This document shows positions 7,801 to 15,581 of a stretch of 24,587 nt of DNA, in pieces (position 1 is the first letter of the stretch; each line of letters begins with the position of its first letter). The notes beneath the pieces are model-generated. The model was not told the origin of the DNA. It saw only the letters and a list, made by a program, of their open reading frames with translations, and ran no database searches. The stretch is from Zetaproteobacteria bacterium. Lineage in GTDB: Bacteria; Pseudomonadota; Alphaproteobacteria; Micavibrionales; Micavibrionaceae. Location of the stretch: NCBI GenBank assembly GCA_002747015.1, contig NVXI01000006.1, positions 81,191 through 105,777 of the forward strand, in the 5' to 3' direction. The position numbers were made by a program, and so were the translations under genes.

Positions 7801-10800
7801 TCACTGTAACCGGTATTGATGCGGCGTGGGGAACATTTACCTCTACAATTGGCACATATGACAGCGTTGCCGGAACGTGGACGATAACATTAGGTGCAGG
7901 CGAGAGTTTGGATACAGTGTTTAATTTTGCTCCGAATGGCGATAGTGACATTGATTTGACTGGTTTGGTTGCGACAGTTGTTGCGACTGATCCTGATGCT
8001 GGTATTAGTGCGAGTGCAAATGATGACTTCAATGTTATTGTTGATGCGGTTGCGGATACGCCTGATCTTGATACATCAAAGGCAAGTGGTGAAGAGGGCA
8101 CGACAATTCCTCTAACAATTACCACATCTGTTAATGATACGGATGGATCAGAGGTAATTGAAGTCATTAAAATCGGTAATTTACCTGCGGGCGCAACGTT
8201 GAGTGCGGGAACTTATAACGCTGTTGATGGTGTTTGGGAATTAAGCCCTGCTGATTTGATTGGTTTGGGTATTAATATTCCTGATGGTGTAACGGGTACT
8301 TTTGAGTTAACGGTTGAGTCTGTTGCTTATGAACAAAATACAAATGGCACAGAAGTTGATTTAACAGATAACCGCGCCAGCGCGTTTGATGTGATTAAGG
8401 TGTGCGTTGAGGAAGATGATATCCCGGTTGTTGAAAATGATGAGGTTACGGTTGATGAAACTGACCTTGCACCGACAACATCTGCGTCTGGTAATATAGT
8501 TGCGGATTTTGGTTCGGATGCACCAGGGTCAATCGAAGGAAACGGAACGTATCTTGTTGGAAGTCTAACATCCGGTGGTGTGGCTGTCGTTGTTGCGTTT
8601 GATGCATTATCAAATACGTATACTGGAACGGCGGGCGTGGAGACGATCTTTACCTTGGTGATCCAATCAAATGGTGACTATACATTTACGCTTGAAGGGG
8701 TAATCGATCATCCTGATGAAATGGACCACAATGATTCTCTAGCGTTGGAGTTCGGAGTAACGGCAACAGATAGTGATGGCGATGAAGCAAATGCCGTAAT
8801 TACTGTTAATGTTTTGGATGATGGCCCGGTTATCTATAATAAGTTCGCAAAAGTTGATGAGACTGATCTAGAGAATGGTCCGATTGGCTATACGAAAACG
8901 TTGGACTTTGACTTTGGTGAAGATGGTGCGGGTTCTATTGATCCTACTGGTAATTTTGTTGCCAAGTTCCAAGTTGGTGGTCCTGATGTGCAATTAACAT
9001 CTGGTGGTGTGGTGATTGACGTTGTTGCGACGGCTGATGGTTATGTTGGTACGGCGGGCGCGGAAACGATCTTCACGCTTGTTCTTGATGCTTTGACTGG
9101 CGAATATACTTACACTCAATTCACAACGATTGATCATCCTGATGCGACAAACCATGATGATGTGATCTGGTTGAAGTTTGAAGTTCAAGTAACGGATGCG
9201 GATGGTGATACGGCAACGGCGATTATTGGTGTTGATGTTCATGATGACGGTCCTGTTGCCCATGATGATTGTGTTGAGTTTAATGCCTCCGAGGGTGTTT
9301 TGGCCGGTAACGTTGTTGATAATGATGATTTATCACAAGATGCTGATAATACGGTTACGCAAATTAAGTTCGACGGGAATGTATTTGATGTTCCGGCGGA
9401 TGGCTCTGACATCACAATTAATGGTACGTTTGGTTCACTGACGATTAATAATACGGGTGAATATACATATGATGTCTTTGGTGATGCGTTTTCAAATGCT
9501 GGCGGTTCGTCATTAGATCCTGTGTCATCTGATGTTACGGGAACTCAAACATCAATTACCAAGGATGGTATTACTGTCGAAATTGCAAATGCAGGTGATT
9601 ACGATATTAGTTGGGTTAATACGGCAGATGGTAGCGGTCTTGGTATTGATAACCTTAACAGTGGTGACAGTACAAAGGTTTGGCCGAAAGGTGAAACATT
9701 TGATGTTTCTTTCGATAAAAATGTACAAAATGTGACCCTGACGATTGCAGAGCTGGGTAGTAACAATGATGGTGGTCAGCATGGCCTTGATTATGTTGTG
9801 ACATTGGCCGATGGAACGGAAGTTGTTGGTGAACAACAATTCGTACCAAGTGAAATTGTTGATGGTCACTTTACCTTTACATTGGATGCGTCTGATTTTG
9901 GCGGTCAATTGATTACAGGGATTTCAATTAATTCTGTTAATGATGGTCAGTATTCAGGTGCGTCATTCTTGTTGAATAATGTCGAGGTTGAGTATCCGTA
10001 TCTTGAATGTGTTCAAGATCAGTTCGAGTATGTTTTGACCGATGGTGACGGTGACACGGATGTTGCGGTTCTTAAAATCAAAACATTTGCGCCAGATGAT
10101 GATTTGATCGTTGGGCGTAATGTAAATGATAATGCAAATTCTGATGTATCGCATTTGGTCAATGGTGATGAGGGCGTGATTGAGGGTGCTGCTGGCAATG
10201 ATATTCTTGTTGGTGATGCTGGTGGTTCATATCTTGAGCCACAGACACAAGATTATAACTTTGTGTTTATCCTTGATGTATCCGGCTCTATGGGAAGTGC
10301 AAGTGATGCTGATTCACGTATTTCATTGTTGAAGGCCTCGGTTGAGAAATTGCTAAATGAATTTGGTGTTTATAATGGTGGTGATATTAAAATTCATATT
10401 ACACCATTTGCAACGGGTGTTGGAACGGCAGGTACGTTTACAGTCACAGATGCCCAAGGTTTGGTGGATGCGTTGGCTTATCTTGATACGTTAAGTGGTA
10501 GCGGTTATACGAATTATGAGGCGCCTTTAGAAGAAGCGAATACTTGGTTGCAAAGTGGAGATCCAATTGGCGGGGATGCGATTACAACAACGTATTTCAT
10601 TTCTGATGGTAACCCGAATAGATATCTTAATGCAGATGGTAATAACACTTCTGGTGGTGCGAGCACAGTTATGGCGGAAATCACAGGGGCTGATGGTTCG
10701 GATGAGGTTGGGTTGCTTCATAGTTTAAATGATAATGTGATTGCGGTTGGGGTTAATGCTTCTGCCTCTGTTATGACGCGTTTGAATGTGATTGATATGG

Positions 10801-11561
10801 ACAGCGATGGTGATGGTGTTGGTGAAGCGATTAATATTGCTGATCCATCGGATTTGACCATTGTGTTCGCAGATACTAGCCCATTAAACAAATTGTCTGT
10901 TGCCGGTTGTGATACAATAGAAGGCGGTGAAGGGCGTGATATTATCTTTGGTGATGTTCTCTTTACTGATGATCTTGCAACATTACATGGTTTAACTACG
11001 GATAATGGTTCTGGTTGGGAAGTGTTTGAACGTCTTGAAAATGGTGAGAGCGCAACAAATATAGGATGGTCGCGTGATGATACGGTTGCATATATTCGTG
11101 CGAACGCCGAGGCTCTTTCCGAGGAGTCTATAGATTCAACCGGTGGTGCGCGTCCTGGTGGTCATGATGTAATCAATGGCGGAGCTGGTGATGATTTGAT
11201 CTTTGCTCAAGAGGGGAATGATATTATCTCTGGCGGGCTTGGTAATGATGTTATCTATGGTGGTGCAGGCGCAGACATATTCTTGTTTGAGGCGATCAAC
11301 GAGGGTGTTGATACTGTAAAGGATTTTGATTTCTCTGAAGGCGATGTCGTTGATTTTTCTGCATTGTTAAGTGGGTATGATTCGCTGAGCGATGATATTG
11401 CGGACTTTGTAATTGCAACAGAGGTTGGTGGTAATACGATCCTTTCTGTTGATCAAAGCGGAAATACAGGTGTAGGCGGTTCGGTGGAGCTGGTAATACT
11501 AGAGGGTGTAACGGGCTTGGATCTGGATGCATCCATTAAAACAGACACAGCGATTGTGTGA
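4824..11561 (+). CDS. Giant type I-secreted RTX adhesin with cadherin-like repeats and a VWA domain
   Basis: Large acidic surface or secreted protein, 2245 aa, the likely substrate of the exporter encoded directly downstream. The order is: an acidic N-terminal region (about 1-130); a Gly-rich linker (SSGNASGGGYGF) typical of LapA-like proteins; alternating Ig/cadherin-like repeats to about 1197; two T1SS-143-type repeats (1198-1331, 1332-1473, each with VDETDL); a VCBS-like domain (from 1474); a jelly-roll-like region; and a VWA domain (about 1808-2005) with an intact metal site (Asp1818, Ser1820, Ser1822, Thr1896, Asp1928). RTX nonapeptides occur before the VWA (about 1783-1800), after it (2026-2045) and near the C-terminus (2112-2150). 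The end matches the VC_A0849-type secretion signal (GADIFLF ... VDTVKDFDFSEGDVVDFSALL, split here). There is no N-terminal signal peptide. I prefer ATG 4824 to GTG 4815 because TTAGGGAG ends at 4813. It carries seven cysteines, unusual for this class. No clear LapG cleavage site was found. Confidence 0.92.
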   Translation: MDKSEQGINNNVNENTVSEVCEVPVNGLDGDVSIVDLREELGLVVEQVSDDVKSASVAGENDASYTQIDVAVEESDVDVSAPSQEELISLANKAQELSQIEPVAGEAVEEVEVEEALSNIAKKVAEIEPEAGTQASPPSSGNASGGGYGFQSSFDAQGVINLDDVGPIDPTQLQYGIDNRNDELFVSEESAEIPPLTPVLEIGDYQVYEDGSVRVAAFAAPEVENSDITVVISGIPAGWSVTDEAFDFSDLPIGTGVFDAAAGTWTITLTNGAVLDGGPVFSPPADSDVDALNLVFSVNESNPDGNSGSTSDVFDIIVDAVADKPDVDGQDDSGAEGTTLDIDVSALTGEEVNNGAGADDGSESITGYQISGVPAGFTLSAGTETAPGSGIYNLTSAEIVGLQITPNDPDFSGSIGLAVTVFTTENVPTDSEFDLTNNDNQDSDKFILTWNPVADKPTLKVADAQVKEDNSVDIPVEATLSDTDGSEFLTITVTGIPTSWGFSGTGWVQTAPDTYEVVVPAGDNYADFFTLTPPADSDIDLTGITVTATSTEVANMDSAFISETIDVIVDAVYDAPDVDGLDNAGKEGTPLDVDITGSAGDTDGSESVVKYEISDVPTGFNFNQGTDLGGGVWSFTPAELAGLQITPPADYVGDIDLTVTVFTTENPVDSEFDASDNTATEADIFNLEWKPVANPPCVQINQGVDDALVKEDNSVDVPITATLDPAGSGNEILTVTVSGIDASWGFTSIIGTYDSVAGTWTITLPAGQNLSTVFTFTPPADSDVDMTGLVATASAYEPSTDTTANATPDGFQIIVDAVADAPTIDAANDGGNEGDTLDIDLSALTGEEVNNGAGSDDGSESITGYQISGVPAGFVLSAGVETAPGSGIYILTPAEIVGLQITPTDSNYFGAITLTATVLTTENPVSDGEFDPSDNNAQASDTFTLEWCPVINPPSIEVNNGVDDALVKEDNSIDVPITAQLGANPAAGEYLTITVTGIDAAWGTFTSTIGTYDSVAGTWTITLGAGESLDTVFNFAPNGDSDIDLTGLVATVVATDPDAGISASANDDFNVIVDAVADTPDLDTSKASGEEGTTIPLTITTSVNDTDGSEVIEVIKIGNLPAGATLSAGTYNAVDGVWELSPADLIGLGINIPDGVTGTFELTVESVAYEQNTNGTEVDLTDNRASAFDVIKVCVEEDDIPVVENDEVTVDETDLAPTTSASGNIVADFGSDAPGSIEGNGTYLVGSLTSGGVAVVVAFDALSNTYTGTAGVETIFTLVIQSNGDYTFTLEGVIDHPDEMDHNDSLALEFGVTATDSDGDEANAVITVNVLDDGPVIYNKFAKVDETDLENGPIGYTKTLDFDFGEDGAGSIDPTGNFVAKFQVGGPDVQLTSGGVVIDVVATADGYVGTAGAETIFTLVLDALTGEYTYTQFTTIDHPDATNHDDVIWLKFEVQVTDADGDTATAIIGVDVHDDGPVAHDDCVEFNASEGVLAGNVVDNDDLSQDADNTVTQIKFDGNVFDVPADGSDITINGTFGSLTINNTGEYTYDVFGDAFSNAGGSSLDPVSSDVTGTQTSITKDGITVEIANAGDYDISWVNTADGSGLGIDNLNSGDSTKVWPKGETFDVSFDKNVQNVTLTIAELGSNNDGGQHGLDYVVTLADGTEVVGEQQFVPSEIVDGHFTFTLDASDFGGQLITGISINSVNDGQYSGASFLLNNVEVEYPYLECVQDQFEYVLTDGDGDTDVAVLKIKTFAPDDDLIVGRNVNDNANSDVSHLVNGDEGVIEGAAGNDILVGDAGGSYLEPQTQDYNFVFILDVSGSMGSASDADSRISLLKASVEKLLNEFGVYNGGDIKIHITPFATGVGTAGTFTVTDAQGLVDALAYLDTLSGSGYTNYEAPLEEANTWLQSGDPIGGDAITTTYFISDGNPNRYLNADGNNTSGGASTVMAEITGADGSDEVGLLHSLNDNVIAVGVNASASVMTRLNVIDMDSDGDGVGEAINIADPSDLTIVFADTSPLNKLSVAGCDTIEGGEGRDIIFGDVLFTDDLATLHGLTTDNGSGWEVFERLENGESATNIGWSRDDTVAYIRANAEALSEESIDSTGGARPGGHDVINGGAGDDLIFAQEGNDIISGGLGNDVIYGGAGADIFLFEAINEGVDTVKDFDFSEGDVVDFSALLSGYDSLSDDIADFVIATEVGGNTILSVDQSGNTGVGGSVELVILEGVTGLDLDASIKTDTAIV
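5775..8400 (+). repeat. Alternating ~250-residue super-repeat inside the adhesin gene
   Basis: The marker V-D-A-V-x-D-x-P opens repeat units at 5775, 6528, 7266 and 8040, giving periods of 753, 738 and 774 bp. Each full period holds two domains. Type A has EGTxLDxD and GYQISGVPAGF-like motifs. Type B begins VKEDNSVDVPITA. The order is A-B-A-B-A-B-A. Units 1 and 3 share the stretch GEEVNNGAG-x-DDGSES and following residues almost unchanged, while their codons differ at many third positions. Confidence 0.85.
8415..9242 (+). repeat. Two tandem T1SS-143-type repeats in the adhesin gene
   Basis: Two units (8415-8816 and 8817-9242) each contain a D-D-x-P opening, VDETDL, a DGxGSI-like or DAPGSIE segment, an SGGV block, GTAG-x-ETIFTLV and an IDHPD motif. 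This is the pattern of the T1SS-143 repeat domain found in type I-secreted surface proteins. Confidence 0.75.
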
Positions 11562-11638
11562 TGATGTTTGTTTGATTAAATTCTGGGGCACCCTTTGGAA
11601 TATTTAGATATTTTTAAGGATGTCCTGTTAGAAGTATG

Positions 11639-11656
11639 TGGCAATATATATTGCCA
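11639..11656. promoter_or_regulatory. 18-bp perfect palindrome upstream of the TolC-family gene
   Basis: TGGCAATATATATTGCCA reads identically on both strands. It has no following T-run, so it does not look like a terminator. It lies about 30 bp upstream of a candidate promoter and could be an operator for a dimeric regulator. The palindrome is certain; its role is inferred. The rest of the 200-bp gap (11562-11761) shows only weak hairpins. Confidence 0.5.
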
Positions 11657-11683
11657 AGCGGTTGAATCATTTGTAGTAATGCC

Positions 11684-11712
11684 TTGCGTAAACGCAGAAA
11701 AAAGGGCATAAC
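11684..11712 (+). promoter_or_regulatory. Possible internal promoter for the TolC-family gene
   Basis: TTGCGT (11684-11689), 17 bp, then CATAAC (11707-11712). It would allow the exporter genes to be expressed apart from the giant adhesin. The match to consensus is moderate. Confidence 0.35.
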
Positions 11713-11761
11713 AGTGAGTGTGAAAGCCATAGGTTTTTTATTTAACAATGAGGTAACTACT

Positions 11762-13156
11762 GTGATTTCGAGTAAAAAAATGCGCACTTTATGTTTAACA
11801 ACTGCGGTGTCAGCGTTAATGGCTTTAGGCTCAGGCCAAGCTTTATCCCAAGATAATAAGGTAACAACATTGCGCGATGCATTGGTTGTTGGTGTTGCAA
11901 CCAATCCTGAGTATGGTGTTGTGGCCGCGAGCCGCCGTGCAACAGATGAGGAATTGACACAGGGTGAAGCCTTGTTCTTGCCATCGATTGATGTGAATGG
12001 TGATATTGGTTTTGAACATAGTGATGATCCAGGCACACGCGCCGGTACGGGTGATGATACAGAAAACCTGTTCCGTAAGGAAATCGGGATAACTTTGACG
12101 CAAATGCTTTTTGATGGTTTTGAAGCGCATTACGAAGTGCAGCGTCAACAAGCGCGCGTGATGTCTTCTGCGCAACGTGTTCGTGAAACGGCCGAGTTGG
12201 TTGGCCTTTCGATTGTGGAATCGTATTTAGAAGTTCTGCGTCAACGCCAGCTTCTTTTGATCTCACGTGAAAATGTGTCATCGCACCTGAATATTCTTGA
12301 TCAAATTCAAGATGGTGTGAATGCTGGTCGTTCTACACGGGCGGATGGTGAACAGGCAAAGGCACGTTTGGCTGCCTCTCGTGCGACCGAGTCTAGTACT
12401 CGTCAAGCACTTAGAAATGCCGAAGCGCAATATCGTGCGGAAGTCGGTGATCCTGCAGGTGATCTGGATATGCCTGTTATTCCTTATGAAACACTTGCAC
12501 CTGATGTTGATCAAGAGATCATGGTGGCCTTGGCACATAGTCCGACATTGGATATCTTTACTGCCGATATAGAGGTTGCCTATGCAGAAGCGCAAGGGAC
12601 AAAATCTACGCAATATCCGCAATTGGATTTACAGCTTAATGCGCGTACAGGCCATGATCTTGGCGGTACGGAGGGGCGTGATACAAGTGCGTCTGCTCTT
12701 GTTGTCTTAAACTGGAATTTATATCGCGGTGGTGCGGATGTGGCGCGCGGACGTGAATTTGTTCACCGTCATCAGCAGTCCAAAGAATCTCGCGCAGAAG
12801 CTGCACGCGCTATTGAAAATGATGTTCGTCAAACTTGGGCGAGTATGGTTTCCGCAGGTGAGCGTGCAAGTCAATTCGCTGCGCAAGCCGATGCGAATAC
12901 CGAAGTTGTGAAGGCGTATAAGGATCAGTTTAATCTTGATCGTCGGACATTGCTTGACGTACTTGATTCTCAAAATGAGTTGTTTGTGTCGCGTAGTAAT
13001 ACGGTGAACTCTGAATTCCTTGAGATTTTTGCTGTATATCGTTTGATGGCCTTGAAAGGTCGCTTGCTTCCGATCCTTGGTGTCGAGTATCCTCGTGAGA
13101 GTGTTATTGCTTCTGATGATACATGGTCTTATAAAGAGCAGCAGAAGGCGCGGTAA
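11762..13156 (+). CDS. TolC-family outer-membrane channel of the type I secretion system
   Basis: Outer-membrane channel and periplasmic tunnel through which the adhesin would leave the cell; 464 aa, usual for the family. Protein features are a signal peptide (SKKMRTLCLTTAVSALMALG, cleavage near GQALS), two homologous halves of long helices with strands, and family motifs such as LRDALVVGVATNPE near the start, GITLTQMLFDGFEAHYE, and in the second half LVVLNWNLYRGGAD. A conserved late segment, TLLDVLDSQNELFVS, closes the second half. I chose GTG 11762: GAGGT at 11750-11754 is 7 bases upstream and the signal peptide starts there. The longer frame from 11684 would place a basic stretch before the signal and starts inside a candidate promoter. 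It sits between the adhesin and the ABC exporter gene, 37 bases before the latter. It is an equivalent of LapE or AggA in LapA-type systems. Confidence 0.92.
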   Translation: MISSKKMRTLCLTTAVSALMALGSGQALSQDNKVTTLRDALVVGVATNPEYGVVAASRRATDEELTQGEALFLPSIDVNGDIGFEHSDDPGTRAGTGDDTENLFRKEIGITLTQMLFDGFEAHYEVQRQQARVMSSAQRVRETAELVGLSIVESYLEVLRQRQLLLISRENVSSHLNILDQIQDGVNAGRSTRADGEQAKARLAASRATESSTRQALRNAEAQYRAEVGDPAGDLDMPVIPYETLAPDVDQEIMVALAHSPTLDIFTADIEVAYAEAQGTKSTQYPQLDLQLNARTGHDLGGTEGRDTSASALVVLNWNLYRGGADVARGREFVHRHQQSKESRAEAARAIENDVRQTWASMVSAGERASQFAAQADANTEVVKAYKDQFNLDRRTLLDVLDSQNELFVSRSNTVNSEFLEIFAVYRLMALKGRLLPILGVEYPRESVIASDDTWSYKEQQKAR

Positions 13157-13193
13157 TCTAGTCTTTAACGTTATAAAGCGGGTCAAGAATTAG

Positions 13194-15581
13194 GTGACAA
13201 ATACGAATAAGGATAATGAGGGAGCCACTGGTTCGGTGGCTTCTGAAGGTGAGGGCTCTCCTGCGCAGGAGAGCGTTTCCGTTTCTGTTGACTCTGATCA
13301 ACTAGGATCTCCCCCTAATCATATGCAAAGTGAAGCACGTCCTGATAAACGGGATAAAGCCGCGCATGGTTGGCCGTTACAGGCAGATCGTATGGCCATT
13401 CAAATGCCTTTGATTGAATGTTTACAGGTGATGGCTGGGCATTATGGTCGTCGTAGCAGTGCTGCGTCGTTGACTTCTGGCTTACCAATTCCTCCGCAAG
13501 GTATTACACCGGCGCTATTTGTGCGCGCGGCTCAGCGTGCGGATTTACGTGCAAAATTGGTGGAACGCTCTCTGGAATCTCTTGCGATTGCACCGAATTT
13601 ACCTTGTATCTTATCTTTGGAGCATAACCAGGCCTGTATTATTTGGGATGTTAGATACCCGAAGGGGCATGCCCCTAAAAAGCAGGATGCCAAGAATGCA
13701 TTGGTCCATCCGAAAACAAAATTCTTGGTGCAGTTTCCAGAGACTAGTGATGAAAAACAAGAGATGACGCTGGATGAATTGGCGGATCTTTATACGGGCT
13801 ATGCATTTTTTGTGCGTCCGACGGCGCGTGTCGATGATCGTGCGGGGCCCGCTAAAATTGATACGGAGCGTAACTGGTTCTGGGCGACCTTTTGGGAGAA
13901 TAAAACACTTTATACTGAGGTGATGGTTGCTGCTTTGATGATTAATATATTTGGCTTGGCCAGTTCTATTTTTATCATGAATGTATATGATCGCGTTGTT
14001 CCTAATAGTGCGTTTGAAACGTTATATGCGATGTCTGCGGGGATATTTATTGTCTTCATTTTTGATTTTATCCTTCGAAATCTACGTGCTCATTTTCTCG
14101 ATCATGCGGGCAGGCGCGCCGATGTGAAAATATCTGCATTGTTATTTGAGCAGATTATGGGCATGAAAATGACGTCCAGACCACCAAGTGCCGGGGTTTT
14201 GGCGAGTAATATGAAAGAGTTCGAAACGCTGCGAGAATTTTTTACTTCGGCGACCATGGCAGCATTGATTGATTTGCCTTTTGTGTTTGTTTACATTGCT
14301 GTGATTGCGATTATTGGCGGGCCGATTGCTTTTGTTCCGTTGGCGGCGATCCCGCTTATTGTCGGGATGGGACTGTATTTGCAGAAGCCTTTGCGCAAGG
14401 TCACAAAAGAATCCATGCATGAAAGTGCGCTGAAAAATGCGCTATTATTTGAAACCATTATCGGTCTTGAAACCATTAAGGTTCAAGCCGCAGAAGGGCA
14501 TACACAGCGTAATTGGGAAGAGTTAACGGATAAAGCCTCTCGTACGGCGGTGAAATCGCGGCAACTTTCGGCTTTTGCGCAGAATTGGGCCGTATTTGTT
14601 CAACAAATTGCCAGTGTTGCGATTGTTATTGTTGGTGTGTTTCTTATCAGTGATGCTACAATTTCTATGGGCGCGTTGATTGCCTGTGTGATTTTATCGG
14701 GTCGTGCAATGGGGCCATTGGCACAGCTTGCTGGCTTGATGACGCGGTTAAATCAATCAAGAGAAGCGTTGATACAGTTAGATGAGTTGATGAAAAAGCC
14801 GGTGGAGCGTCCTGCCGACAAACATTTTGTGAGCTTGGATCATGTGCGTGGTCATATTGAGTTTCGTGACGTAGTGTTTAGTTACCCAGGGCAGGAAACT
14901 CCATCGCTGAACAATCTTAGTTTTACCATCCAACCGGGGGAGCGCGTTGGTATTATTGGCGCAGTTGGCTCAGGTAAGACCACGATTGAACGTCTGTTGC
15001 TTAACCTTTATGAGCCTTCCGCTGGTTCTGTTCAGATTGATGGCACGGATGTGCGCCAAATTAATCCGGGTGATTTGCGCCGTAATGTTGGTGCGGTTCA
15101 ACAAAGCCCGCAGCTTTTCTATGGATCTGTGCGTGATAATATCACTATGGGGCATGAGACCGCCCCTGATAGTGCGGTGATGAAGGCGGCGGAAATCTCT
15201 GGTGTGATCGAGTTTTTAAGGGACTCGTCGGCTGGCCTTGATACGATGGTGGGCGAACGCGGTGAGGCATTGTCAGGTGGGCAACGTCAGGCGGTTGCGA
15301 TTGCACGTGCACTTTTATACGATCCGCCGATCTTGATTTTGGATGAGCCGACAGCCTCTATGGATCCGGCCTCTGAGAATCGTTTGCGGAAACGTCTTGA
15401 AAAACTTTGTGAGAATAAAACAACCATTCTGATTACCCATAAGGGCGCGATGTTGTCGATGGTCGATAAGTTGATCTTGATTGATCGCGGGCGTATTGTG
15501 GCATTTGGCCCCAAAGATGAGGTGATCCGTAAATTGCAGGCACGTGAATATGGTACAGCGGCGGAGAAAACAGATGTCTGA
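13194..15581 (+). CDS. Type I secretion ABC transporter (LapB/HlyB class)
   Basis: Inner-membrane permease/ATPase that powers adhesin export, 795 aa. An acidic, low-complexity N-terminal stretch (1-60) precedes a C39-peptidase-like domain (about 70-210). The usual protease residues are not evident there, so it probably binds substrate without cutting. The six-helix membrane domain spans about 235-500. The nucleotide-binding domain has Walker A GAVGSGKTT (589-597), Q-loop VQQSPQ (about 635-640), signature LSGGQ (693-697), Walker B ILILDEPT (713-720) and switch His749. All ATPase residues are intact. It starts with GTG and a weak AAGAA ribosome site; the next in-frame Met is residue 44. It overlaps the adaptor gene by 8 bases, indicating translational coupling. 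Confidence 0.93.
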   Translation: MTNTNKDNEGATGSVASEGEGSPAQESVSVSVDSDQLGSPPNHMQSEARPDKRDKAAHGWPLQADRMAIQMPLIECLQVMAGHYGRRSSAASLTSGLPIPPQGITPALFVRAAQRADLRAKLVERSLESLAIAPNLPCILSLEHNQACIIWDVRYPKGHAPKKQDAKNALVHPKTKFLVQFPETSDEKQEMTLDELADLYTGYAFFVRPTARVDDRAGPAKIDTERNWFWATFWENKTLYTEVMVAALMINIFGLASSIFIMNVYDRVVPNSAFETLYAMSAGIFIVFIFDFILRNLRAHFLDHAGRRADVKISALLFEQIMGMKMTSRPPSAGVLASNMKEFETLREFFTSATMAALIDLPFVFVYIAVIAIIGGPIAFVPLAAIPLIVGMGLYLQKPLRKVTKESMHESALKNALLFETIIGLETIKVQAAEGHTQRNWEELTDKASRTAVKSRQLSAFAQNWAVFVQQIASVAIVIVGVFLISDATISMGALIACVILSGRAMGPLAQLAGLMTRLNQSREALIQLDELMKKPVERPADKHFVSLDHVRGHIEFRDVVFSYPGQETPSLNNLSFTIQPGERVGIIGAVGSGKTTIERLLLNLYEPSAGSVQIDGTDVRQINPGDLRRNVGAVQQSPQLFYGSVRDNITMGHETAPDSAVMKAAEISGVIEFLRDSSAGLDTMVGERGEALSGGQRQAVAIARALLYDPPILILDEPTASMDPASENRLRKRLEKLCENKTTILITHKGAMLSMVDKLILIDRGRIVAFGPKDEVIRKLQAREYGTAAEKTDV

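Noticed and set aside
5435..8167. Long open frames on the - strand inside the adhesin gene (5435-5920, 6926-7237, 7544-8167)
   Set aside because: Their Ser/Thr/Val-rich translations are complements of the repetitive coding strand and recur at each repeat unit. They are not genes.
11684..11761. Longer N-terminus for the TolC-family gene
   Set aside because: It starts inside a candidate -35 box and places a basic stretch ahead of a good signal peptide. GTG 11762 has a proper ribosome site.
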